From Ralstonia condita (GTDB taxonomy: Bacteria; Pseudomonadota; Gammaproteobacteria; Burkholderiales; Burkholderiaceae): a stretch of DNA of 64,000 bases. A program made the translations under genes and the position numbers. The stretch covers positions 348,445 to 412,444 of the forward strand of contig NZ_CATYWO010000004.1 in assembly GCF_958405655.1 (NCBI RefSeq). Direction: 5' to 3'. How positions within the stretch are numbered: position 1 is the stretch's first letter; each line of letters opens with the position of its first letter. A model generated the notes under the pieces. That model was given only the letters and a program-made list of their open reading frames with translations. It was not told where the DNA came from and searched no databases. Below are positions 46,281 through 54,124 of the stretch, piece after piece.

Positions 46281-48107
46281 TCAGAGCCACTCGGTGCGCA
46301 GGCGCTGCCGCAGGAGCGCCTTGAAACGCTTGACCGCGCTCAGCGCATCCTTGAGCAAGTCGCGCTCCAACGACGACAGGCGCGATGGATGGACATCGCA
46401 AGACACGGGCTGATGCGCGTCGATTTCAGCGAGGCCGGCCTTCAGGCGCAACATCATCAGCAGGTGGAGGCTCTCGCTCAACTCCATCGCCGTCTGATGG
46501 TCGATTGCCTCGGCGCGCACCAGCGCGTTCAGACGCTGCACGGTGCCGGTCTCATCGAGGACACGGTGCGCGAGCGCGAGGCTGCGCACGCCATGAACGA
46601 TGGGGAAGATGCCCTCCTTTTTTACGTCGATCACCGGGTCGGTATCGCCCAGGTTCAACCAGCGATTGCGCCAGCCCGAGGCCGGACTGAAGGCCTCGAT
46701 CGCAGCCGCAAACCGGCCGAGCATGGCGTCGTTGTCGAGCGTCAATTCGAGCAGGGTTCGCTTCAGTTGCTGCAGCAGGGAAGCATCCCCGCACACCGCG
46801 TGCGCATCAAAGAAGATCGCAAGATTCATCAGACCCTCCGGGCTCGGCAGGATCAGCCATTCGCGGATGCGCCGGGTGAAATCGCTGACGCTCAGACACC
46901 ATTCTGGTCGACTGAGCATGACACCGCCCGGGCAAGGCGGGTAGCCAAAGGCAGCGAGCGCATCCGAAAAGCGCGTGACGATCCCCTGCAGATCAGGCGG
47001 CGGCGCATAGCCATCGCGCAACACCAGCGCGTTGTCCTGGTCCGTCTTGAGGAGCTGTTCCCCACGGCCCTCGCTACCCATGACGAAGAGACAGCTGTTG
47101 GCTACCAGCTCAGGAGGCGCGATCATCTGCCACGCTCGCTCGAACAGGCGCGCATTGATCTCGCGCACAAGGTTGGCGATGTGATCGACGCGTGAGCCGC
47201 CATGCAGCAGCAGTGACACCATGCGAGTGACCTGCGATGCCACCTGCGCGAGGGCATCCAGATCCTGCGCCAGATTGATCTGCACGGTCAGCAGATACGA
47301 GTGGTTGGCCAGGAAGCTGAACACGTCCAGCGACTCGAGCAGGCCGACGATGTCGTCTTCATGGGTCACCACCAGCCGGTGTACGCGATGGCGCAGCATC
47401 AGCGTCAGCGCGTCGCCGATCTGCGCGGACGTCGGTATGGTGATGAGCGAGAACTGGCTCATCCGCCCGACTGGCAGGCGATCGAGCTGCGTCCCCTCCA
47501 GGATGGCCCGCTGCAAGGAACTGCGCGTGAAGATGCCCAGGCGCGCCGGCTCCGTGGAGCCATCGCGCACCAGCACATTGGACGTGTTGTGCGCCTGGAA
47601 CAGCTTGACCACGGAGACCACGTCGATGCCGGCATCGACGAAATGGGCAGGCCTGATGAACGCGTCGCTCACGCGCGAGACAGCGAGCGACTGCATTGTT
47701 TCCATGCTCTGCCGCTGCGCAATCACACCGAGCTTGCTGCCGAGGTCGGAGAACAGCAGCGCACCGAATGTGGCGTTGGCAGCGATCAGATCGCGCACCG
47801 CCTGGCGTGCGACCTGATAGGCGATGACCTCTTCGGCGGCAACGAAACGGCTGCTGGCCTTGCCTGCCACCAGCGCGCGCCCGTCGAAGCAGTCGTCGGC
47901 GCCATAGGTAGCGATCAGCTCGTCACCGTCATACTGGGCGACAGCGCCCTTGATGATGACAAACAGATGCTGCGGCGCCGTGCCGACATCCAGGATGACC
48001 TGGCCTTCGGGGTAGTAGCCGATATCGACGGCGTCTCGCACCAGGCGCTGTTCATCCTGGGTCAGGCAATCGAAGGGCCAGACGGAAAAATTGAAGGCGC
48101 TGGGCAT
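46281..48107 (-). CDS. Cyclic-nucleotide-binding, CBS and DUF294 nucleotidyltransferase protein
   Basis: 608 residues: cNMP-binding domain (about 15-135), two CBS repeats (about 150-280), DUF294 nucleotidyltransferase core with FVMGSEGRGEQLLKTDQDNA (about 330-480) and a DUF294 C-terminal helical domain. Thought to be a regulatory nucleotidyltransferase of the GlnD type; its target may be the neighbouring transporter. Precedes the exonuclease and follows actP on the minus strand. Confidence 0.87.
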   Translation of the reverse strand: MPSAFNFSVWPFDCLTQDEQRLVRDAVDIGYYPEGQVILDVGTAPQHLFVIIKGAVAQYDGDELIATYGADDCFDGRALVAGKASSRFVAAEEVIAYQVARQAVRDLIAANATFGALLFSDLGSKLGVIAQRQSMETMQSLAVSRVSDAFIRPAHFVDAGIDVVSVVKLFQAHNTSNVLVRDGSTEPARLGIFTRSSLQRAILEGTQLDRLPVGRMSQFSLITIPTSAQIGDALTLMLRHRVHRLVVTHEDDIVGLLESLDVFSFLANHSYLLTVQINLAQDLDALAQVASQVTRMVSLLLHGGSRVDHIANLVREINARLFERAWQMIAPPELVANSCLFVMGSEGRGEQLLKTDQDNALVLRDGYAPPPDLQGIVTRFSDALAAFGYPPCPGGVMLSRPEWCLSVSDFTRRIREWLILPSPEGLMNLAIFFDAHAVCGDASLLQQLKRTLLELTLDNDAMLGRFAAAIEAFSPASGWRNRWLNLGDTDPVIDVKKEGIFPIVHGVRSLALAHRVLDETGTVQRLNALVRAEAIDHQTAMELSESLHLLMMLRLKAGLAEIDAHQPVSCDVHPSRLSSLERDLLKDALSAVKRFKALLRQRLRTEWL

Positions 48108-48117
48108 GGTGGCCTGA

Positions 48118-48148
48118 AGGGCGGGCGATGTTTTCCATCGTCCGCCCT
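48118..48148. repeat. Hairpin between actP and the DUF294 gene
   Basis: AGGGCGGGCGATG and CATCGTCCGCCCT form a 13-bp stem with one G-T wobble and a 5-base loop, but no T-run on either side. Possible processing site or factor-dependent terminator. Confidence 0.5.
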
Positions 48149-48182
48149 CCGTCAGCGCGGCGCGGGGCCGCGGGTTGGCCGG

Positions 48183-49913
48183 TTAGTGGCCCGATGCACC
48201 GGCAGCGCCGAGGCCGGTCTCCGAGCGCACCTGCTGTGCGGCAAAGGAAGCCTTTTCATTCTTGGCGCGGACGCTCGTGTCGAGCACCGAGAACAGCCAC
48301 ACGCCCACGAAGCCGATCGTCATCGAGAACAGTGCCGGCGACGTGTACGGGAACCAGGCGGAGCCCTTCGGATAACCCAGCGTGGCTTCCCACACCGACG
48401 GCGACACGATCGTCAGACCCACCGACGAAATCAGGCCCAGGAAGCCGCCGATGACCGCGCCGCGCGTGGTGCAGCCCTTCCACAGCATCGAGAGGAACAG
48501 CACCGGGAAGTTGGCCGAAGCCGCCACGGCAAACGCCAGGGACACCATGAAGGCGATGTTCTGCTTTTCAAACGCGATGCCCAGCAGCACGGCGATGATG
48601 CCCAACACCACCGTGGTGATGCGCGAGACCTTCAGTTCGTCTGCGCTGTTGGCCTTGCCGTTCTTGAACACGGTTGCGTACAGGTCGTGCGACACGGCCG
48701 AGGCACCGGACAGCGTCAGCCCCGCCACCACCGCAAGAATCGTGGCGAAAGCCACCGCGGAGATGAACCCGTAGAACACGTCGCCGCCAACCGTCTTGGC
48801 CACCAGCACCGCAGCCATGTTGGCCGTGCCGGCGCCGCCCTTGATCACGCCCTTGGCCACGTCGGCCAGTTCGGGATTGGTCAGCACCAGCGTGATCGCG
48901 CCAAAGCCGATGATGAAGATCAGGACGTAGAAGTAGCCGATCCAGGTCGTGGCCCAGAACACCGACTTACGCGCTTCCTTGGCATCCGGCACCGTGAAGA
49001 AACGCATGAGGATGTGCGGCAGACCGGCCGTACCGAACATCAGCGCCATGCCGAACGAGATTGCCGAAATCGGATCCTTGATGAAGCCGCCCGGCGACAT
49101 CACCGACAGGCCGATCTTTGCAGCGTCGTCAGGTGACTTGCCCGCATTGGCGGCGATCGCGGCCTTGACCTGGACCGCCTTGGCGAAGAGCGCTTCCGGG
49201 CTGAAGCCATACTGCGCCAGCACCATGATCGCCATGAACGTCACACCTGCAAGCAGCATGCACGCCTTGATGATCTGCACCCAGGTCGTTGCGGTCATGC
49301 CGCCGAACAGCACGTAGACCATCATCAGCGCACCGACGATGACGACCGCCACCCAGTAGTCGAGACCGAACAGCAGCTTGATGAGCTGGCCCGCACCGAC
49401 CATCTGCGCGATCAGGTAGAACGCCACGACTATCAGCGTGCCGACGGCCGCGAAGCTGCGGATCGGCCCTTGCTGGAATCGATAGCCGGCGACGTCGGCA
49501 AAGGTGAACTTGCCGAGGTTGCGCAGCCGCTCCGCCATCAGGAAGGTGATGACGGGCCAGCCGACCAGGAAGCCGATCGAGTAGATCAGCCCGTCATAGC
49601 CGGAGGTCATGACGGCAGCCGAGATACCCAGGAAGGATGCGGCCGACATGTAGTCGCCCGAGATCGCCAGGCCGTTCTGGAAACCAGTGATGCCGCCGCC
49701 GGCCGTGTAGAAATCGGCAGCCGAGCGCGTACGCGACGCCGCCCACTTGGTGATCCACAGCGTGCCCGCCACGAACACCGCGAACAGCACGATGGCCGTG
49801 GTGTTGGTGGCCTGCTTGGCGGTCTGTCCGACATCGCCGCCCGCAGCCATGGCCGCGCCGCAAGCGCCAGCGGCCAGCAAGGCCACCAGCATCAGGGAAA
49901 GGGTTTTCTTCAT
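48183..49913 (-). CDS. actP: Cation/acetate symporter ActP
   Basis: 576 residues, sodium:solute symporter family, with a signal-like N-terminus and about thirteen to fourteen helices. SRTRSAADFYTAGGGITGFQNGLAISGDYMSAAS is the ActP signature region. Takes up acetate and other short acids. Starts in an ATGA overlap with the DUF485 gene, the standard yjcH-actP pair. Confidence 0.92.
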   Translation of the reverse strand: MKKTLSLMLVALLAAGACGAAMAAGGDVGQTAKQATNTTAIVLFAVFVAGTLWITKWAASRTRSAADFYTAGGGITGFQNGLAISGDYMSAASFLGISAAVMTSGYDGLIYSIGFLVGWPVITFLMAERLRNLGKFTFADVAGYRFQQGPIRSFAAVGTLIVVAFYLIAQMVGAGQLIKLLFGLDYWVAVVIVGALMMVYVLFGGMTATTWVQIIKACMLLAGVTFMAIMVLAQYGFSPEALFAKAVQVKAAIAANAGKSPDDAAKIGLSVMSPGGFIKDPISAISFGMALMFGTAGLPHILMRFFTVPDAKEARKSVFWATTWIGYFYVLIFIIGFGAITLVLTNPELADVAKGVIKGGAGTANMAAVLVAKTVGGDVFYGFISAVAFATILAVVAGLTLSGASAVSHDLYATVFKNGKANSADELKVSRITTVVLGIIAVLLGIAFEKQNIAFMVSLAFAVAASANFPVLFLSMLWKGCTTRGAVIGGFLGLISSVGLTIVSPSVWEATLGYPKGSAWFPYTSPALFSMTIGFVGVWLFSVLDTSVRAKNEKASFAAQQVRSETGLGAAGASGH

Positions 49914-50218
49914 TTGGCGACGTCCTTCAGGATGTCCTGCGTCAGTTGATCGTATTCGCTGTTTGCGCGGCGCACGTAGATGCCCGTGATGATGATGGTG
50001 AAGAGGATCACCGCCGCGCCGACTGGCACGCCAACGCTCGTCACGCCTGTGCCCACGGGCCTGGCGAGAAACGATTTATCAAATGCGATCAGTGCGATGT
50101 AGCCGTAGTACACGACCATCATCAGCACCGTCAGGAAGATGCCCAACTTATTGCGGCGCCGCTTGAGCTCCGCATACTTGGGATGCGCTTCGATTTTTCC
50201 AACCAATCCATCTTGCAT
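49910..50218 (-). CDS. yjcH: DUF485 membrane protein (YjcH)
   Basis: 102 residues. HPKYAELKRRRNKLGIFLTV is the DUF485 opening, followed by two membrane helices. Partner gene of actP with unknown molecular role. Ribosome-binding site GAGGAGA precedes ATG 50218 by 7 bases. Confidence 0.9.
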   Translation of the reverse strand: MQDGLVGKIEAHPKYAELKRRRNKLGIFLTVLMMVVYYGYIALIAFDKSFLARPVGTGVTSVGVPVGAAVILFTIIITGIYVRRANSEYDQLTQDILKDVAK

Positions 50219-50717
50219 CGCCGGTCTCCTCGTTCTCTCTTGGGATCGATGCGCCGATTCTCATTAGCGAAACTGACTGAACTCTTACTGGGCACGCCCG
50301 AAACGGCATCTCTGTGATAGTGGTTTTCCCTAGCGATGCGGTCATACGTGGCGCAGGTTTTCACGCCGCAATCGCAGTCAGCGACAGGAACAGCCGGGGC
50401 ATGTCCGGCCTTCTTGTGCGTATGCACATCTGCCGGTCTGCCAGATGCCCAGCGGAGCGGGATGCGGCCGTATCGTTCTTGATGGTGCAATGCACGAGCA
50501 GAACTGATCTGCGAGCGAGCGATCCCCTGTGGGGAACATCGCCTCAAGTGCCTGATTTTCCGGGGGTCCTGACGAAGTTGCCCAAGCGGAATCCGCGCAA
50601 GCGTTTGTCAGAACGCCGTAAGTTTCGCTTCCCACAATCGTTCACGATTCCGCGGGCGATTGCGTTGCGTTGTCATGTCCATGCCCAGCGGGACGACCTA
50701 TTAAAAGAGGAGACAAC
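50219..50717. other. Divergent intergenic region
   Basis: 499 bases between yjcH-actP and the MFS symporter. Frames here are short and unlike known proteins. It should hold promoters for both directions; I could not identify a convincing sigma-54 or sigma-70 element, RNA gene or repeat. Confidence 0.4.
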
Positions 50718-52421
50718 ATGGCAACCGTGCAGAGTGCACCGAATGCGCCCACCAGGCGCATGCAGCCCGCGCCCATGACGAGAGAGGAGAAGAAGGTCAT
50801 CTTCGCCTCGTCACTGGGGACGGTGTTCGAGTGGTACGACTTCTACCTCTACGGCTCGCTCGCGGCCATCATTGCCAAACAGTTCTTCTCCGGGCTCGAT
50901 CCAACGGCGGGGTTCATCTTTGCGCTGCTCGCCTTTGCGGCGGGTTTCCTGGTGCGTCCGTTCGGCGCGCTGGTGTTCGGTCGCCTGGGCGACATGATCG
51001 GGCGCAAGTACACGTTCCTGGTCACTATCGTCATCATGGGCACCTCGACGTTCATCGTCGGCCTGCTGCCCTCATACGGCACGATTGGTGTAGCGGCGCC
51101 GGTCATTCTCATTGCATTGCGTCTCTTGCAAGGCCTCGCACTGGGCGGTGAATACGGTGGCGCCGCCACGTACGTCGCCGAACATGCCCCGCACGGCCGC
51201 CGTGGCGCCTACACGTCTTGGATCCAGACAACGGCCACGCTCGGCCTGTTCCTGTCGCTGATCGTCATCCTGGTGGTGCGGGAGCTGACCGGCAAGGCGT
51301 TCGATGACTGGGGCTGGCGCATCCCGTTCCTGGTGTCGATCCTGTTGCTTGCCACGTCGGTGTACATCCGTCTGTCGATGAGCGAGTCTCCGGCGTTCCA
51401 GAAGATGAAGGCTGAGGGCAAGACCTCCAAGGCCCCGCTGACGGAAGCCTTCGGTCAGTGGCGCAACCTCAAGATCGTGATCCTGGCGCTGATCGGCCTG
51501 ACCGCCGGCCAGGCCGTGGTGTGGTACACGGGCCAGTTCTACGCGCTGTTCTTCCTCACGCAAGTGCTCAAGGTGGACGCGTTCACGGCCAACGTGCTGA
51601 TTGCGGTGGCGCTGGCCATCGGCACGCCGTTCTTCGTGTTCTTCGGTTCGCTCTCCGATCGCATCGGCCGCAAGTGGATCATCATGGCCGGCTGCCTGCT
51701 GGCCGTGCTGACGTATTTCCCCTTGTTCAAGGCACTCACGCACTACGCCAATCCGGCGCTGGAGCGCGCCCAGCAAACCGCACAGATCGTCGTCAAGGCC
51801 GATCCGAACGAATGCTCGTTCCAGGGCAGCCCGATCGCGCGCGAGGTGGACTTCCGTTCGTCGTGCGACATCGCCAAGCGCACGCTCGCGCAGTCTTCGG
51901 CCAGCTATGAATCGGTCGATGCGCCGGCGGGCACCGTGGCTTCGGTCACGATCGGGGGCAAGGAGATCGCCTCGCTCAACGCCAGCCGCACCGCCGACGG
52001 CCAGAACTTCGACGCGGACAGCAAGGCGAAGATCGCCGACTTCAAGAAGCAGGTGTCCGACTCACTGAAGGCTGCCAACTACCCGGCCAAGGCCGATCCG
52101 GCGCAGATGAACACGGTCATGGTGCTGGTGATCCTAGTCATCCTGGTGATCTACGTCACGATGGTCTACGGCCCGATCGCCGCGATGCTGGTAGAGATGT
52201 TCCCAACACGCATCCGGTATTCGTCGATGTCGCTGCCGTATCACATCGGCAACGGCTGGTTCGGGGGGCTGCTGCCGACCATCTCCTTCGCCCTGGTGGC
52301 GCAGAACGGCAACATCTATCACGGGCTGTGGTATCCGATCTGGATCGCCGGCCTCACCTTCGTGATCGGGGCGCTGTTCGTGCGCGAAACCAAGGACGTG
52401 GACATCTATCGCAACGATTGA
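50718..52421 (+). CDS. MFS metabolite:H+ symporter with a large extra loop
   Basis: 567 residues. SLGTVFEWYDFYLYGSLAAI and GRLGDMIGRKYTFL are hallmarks of the MHS (ShiA/KgtP/ProP) branch. Members are about 430-460 residues; here a soluble insert of about 110-120 residues with two Cys (NECSF, SSCDI) lies between the eighth and ninth predicted helices and probably faces the periplasm. Ribosome-binding site AGAGGAGA precedes ATG 50718. Substrate unknown, likely an organic acid. Confidence 0.88.
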   Translation: MATVQSAPNAPTRRMQPAPMTREEKKVIFASSLGTVFEWYDFYLYGSLAAIIAKQFFSGLDPTAGFIFALLAFAAGFLVRPFGALVFGRLGDMIGRKYTFLVTIVIMGTSTFIVGLLPSYGTIGVAAPVILIALRLLQGLALGGEYGGAATYVAEHAPHGRRGAYTSWIQTTATLGLFLSLIVILVVRELTGKAFDDWGWRIPFLVSILLLATSVYIRLSMSESPAFQKMKAEGKTSKAPLTEAFGQWRNLKIVILALIGLTAGQAVVWYTGQFYALFFLTQVLKVDAFTANVLIAVALAIGTPFFVFFGSLSDRIGRKWIIMAGCLLAVLTYFPLFKALTHYANPALERAQQTAQIVVKADPNECSFQGSPIAREVDFRSSCDIAKRTLAQSSASYESVDAPAGTVASVTIGGKEIASLNASRTADGQNFDADSKAKIADFKKQVSDSLKAANYPAKADPAQMNTVMVLVILVILVIYVTMVYGPIAAMLVEMFPTRIRYSSMSLPYHIGNGWFGGLLPTISFALVAQNGNIYHGLWYPIWIAGLTFVIGALFVRETKDVDIYRND

Positions 52422-52429
52422 CGAGGGGG

Positions 52430-52457
52430 TTGACACCTTCATCGGAGGCGGTATAAT
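52430..52457 (+). promoter_or_regulatory. Consensus sigma-70 promoter of tRNA-Met
   Basis: TTGACA (52430-52435), 16-base spacer, TATAAT (52452-52457), 11 bases before the tRNA 5' end. Both hexamers are perfect. Confidence 0.9.
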
Positions 52458-52468
52458 CCCGCTTCTTC

Positions 52469-52545
<77 letters not shown>

Positions 52546-52553
52546 AATACCAG

Positions 52554-52592
52554 AAGGGTTTGCAGGTTAGCGCTTGCAAACCCTTTTGCTTT
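52554..52592 (+). terminator. Terminator after tRNA-Met
   Basis: AAGGGTTTGCA and TGCAAACCCTT make an 11-bp stem with a 10-base loop, followed by TTGCTTTT. Confidence 0.8.
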
Positions 52593-52823
52593 TCTGGTCT
52601 ACGTGTAGGCACCATGTAGGCATTCTGCGCGGATATAAATCCATGTCGATCCATATCGGTGGATAGTACGGCGTGCGAAACATTGACGTTGTCTCCTGCT
52701 CAGCCAGGACATTGACAGTGATCCGATAAGTCGCCCCGCCGCTCAACCGGCGAGTTGTCACGAATATCAAGTCGCGCCCGGACCGGTATCATCCGCTGCG
52801 CCACCTTTCGACGGAGCTCTTTG

Positions 52824-53306
52824 ATGACTGTTTTCACCATTGGCTACGAAGGCTTGGACATCGACACGTTTATGTCGCTACTCGCGGAGCACGCAATCGA
52901 CACTGTCGTTGATATCCGGGAGTTGCCCCTGTCACGCAAGCCCGGCTTCTCGAAGAAAGCACTGGCGGGCGTGCTCAATCTCTCTGGCCTCGAATACGTC
53001 CACATGGCCGATCTAGGATGCCCGAAGCCAGTGCGCGATCGCTATCGCGAGGATGGCAATTGGAAGCGCTACACCCAGGGCTTCCTCAAGCACTTGACTA
53101 CGCAAGCTCGCGCCATCGCTGAACTGTCTGACTTGGTAGGCTCGTCAAACTGCGCGTTGCTCTGCTACGAGGCCGACTTTAACTTCTGCCACCGCTCAAT
53201 GGTCGCGAACGCGGTGAGTGTGCACTGTGGCGCTGAGATCGAACACATCTCGATCGGCGGCGCTAAAACAGCAAGCCCTGCCGCTCGTCAATTGGCTTTC
53301 GCTTAG
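52824..53306 (+). CDS. DUF488 family protein
   Basis: 160 residues. TIGYEGLDIDTFMSLLAEH, VVDIRELPLSRKPGFSK and CYEADFNFCHRSMVAN are DUF488 signatures with the conserved Cys and CHR. The family is widespread, of unknown biochemical function and often seen in defence-type islands. Start ATG 52824. Its 3' end overlaps the convergent 276-residue gene by 44 bases. Confidence 0.85.
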   Translation: MTVFTIGYEGLDIDTFMSLLAEHAIDTVVDIRELPLSRKPGFSKKALAGVLNLSGLEYVHMADLGCPKPVRDRYREDGNWKRYTQGFLKHLTTQARAIAELSDLVGSSNCALLCYEADFNFCHRSMVANAVSVHCGAEIEHISIGGAKTASPAARQLAFA

Positions 53307-54093
53307 GCGGGTAAACCAGACTGATAACCAGCCACTGGTCTTGGAAGCGGTGCTGGTTGCCCATCAGAAACATCAAATCTTTGTTTCCGAGATCTTCCTC
53401 CAGCTTGGCCCGGAACGGCTTCTCCCAGTCAGGACCATGGCTCTGGCGACACCTCCAAAATAGCGCGCCAGCTTCCCAATCAACGATTTTGTGCTTGTGC
53501 TCCTTCTCGCCCTCAGGCGTGTCGCATACGTACCTGTAGTAAAAGTCGAACGGCACCTTGCGCAGCTGCTTCACTCGCCGCCTCTCCTCGGCCTCCGAAA
53601 AGAGATTGCCTTGCATCTGCTCCTGTAACAGTTTTTCCCGCTCTTCATCCGTCCAATCTGCGTTCCTGGCCTTGATGACCTCAAGACTAAGCAGCCGCTT
53701 TGGGCGCAGCAGTGCGAGCGACAGCCCATCTGCAAGCCTTGCCGCATCGATCGCATCCAAACTGTCGAACGTCGGCATCTTGTCCAACCACTCCCATCGG
53801 CCTGCCCACGCCTTTTTGGTGTCAATCACGTCGCCACAGTTAATCGTGTCGACGTAGACCTTGTGGCTTTCTGGCCGATGATCTTTGGTGGCCTTGTCGA
53901 CTCGCACATCGATCCACTGCCATTTCTTGAATTGCTGTCCGTCTTCGATCATCCGGAACGGCACAGGGAAGAGACGGCGCATCGATCCGTTCTGAGCGAT
54001 ACCCGCAACACAGGACGTTTCGACGTACTGTGCGCTAGGTGAGGGGTAGGTCTTCGCCAGAATCAGGATGCGTTCGATTCGTCCCAGTGCCAT
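53263..54093 (-). CDS. Unknown protein of the restriction island
   Basis: 276 residues; I do not recognise it. It opens MALGRIERILILAKTYPSPSAQYVETSCVAG, suggesting a strand-rich N-terminal fold, has a charged middle (DWTDEEREKLLQEQMQGNLFSEAEERRR) and a C-terminal half with several Trp and Cys (FWRCRQSHGPDWEKPF). No membrane segment. It lies 31 bases after the restriction subunit on the same strand and its stop is inside the 3' end of the DUF488 gene, so it is probably cotranscribed with the island. ATG 54093 is chosen; the frame upstream crosses an A/T run without coding character. Confidence 0.75.
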   Translation of the reverse strand: MALGRIERILILAKTYPSPSAQYVETSCVAGIAQNGSMRRLFPVPFRMIEDGQQFKKWQWIDVRVDKATKDHRPESHKVYVDTINCGDVIDTKKAWAGRWEWLDKMPTFDSLDAIDAARLADGLSLALLRPKRLLSLEVIKARNADWTDEEREKLLQEQMQGNLFSEAEERRRVKQLRKVPFDFYYRYVCDTPEGEKEHKHKIVDWEAGALFWRCRQSHGPDWEKPFRAKLEEDLGNKDLMFLMGNQHRFQDQWLVISLVYPPKRKPIDERQGLLF

Positions 54094-54124
54094 TTTTTTT
54101 TGCCTCCCCACGTGCTCGGCGCCG

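Noticed and set aside
52593..52823. Integrase remnant or attachment site just after tRNA-Met
   Set aside because: The region has GTAGGCACCATGTAGGC-like near-repeats seen near integrated elements, but no integrase motif is readable and no second copy of the tRNA-Met 3' end was found near 62 kb.
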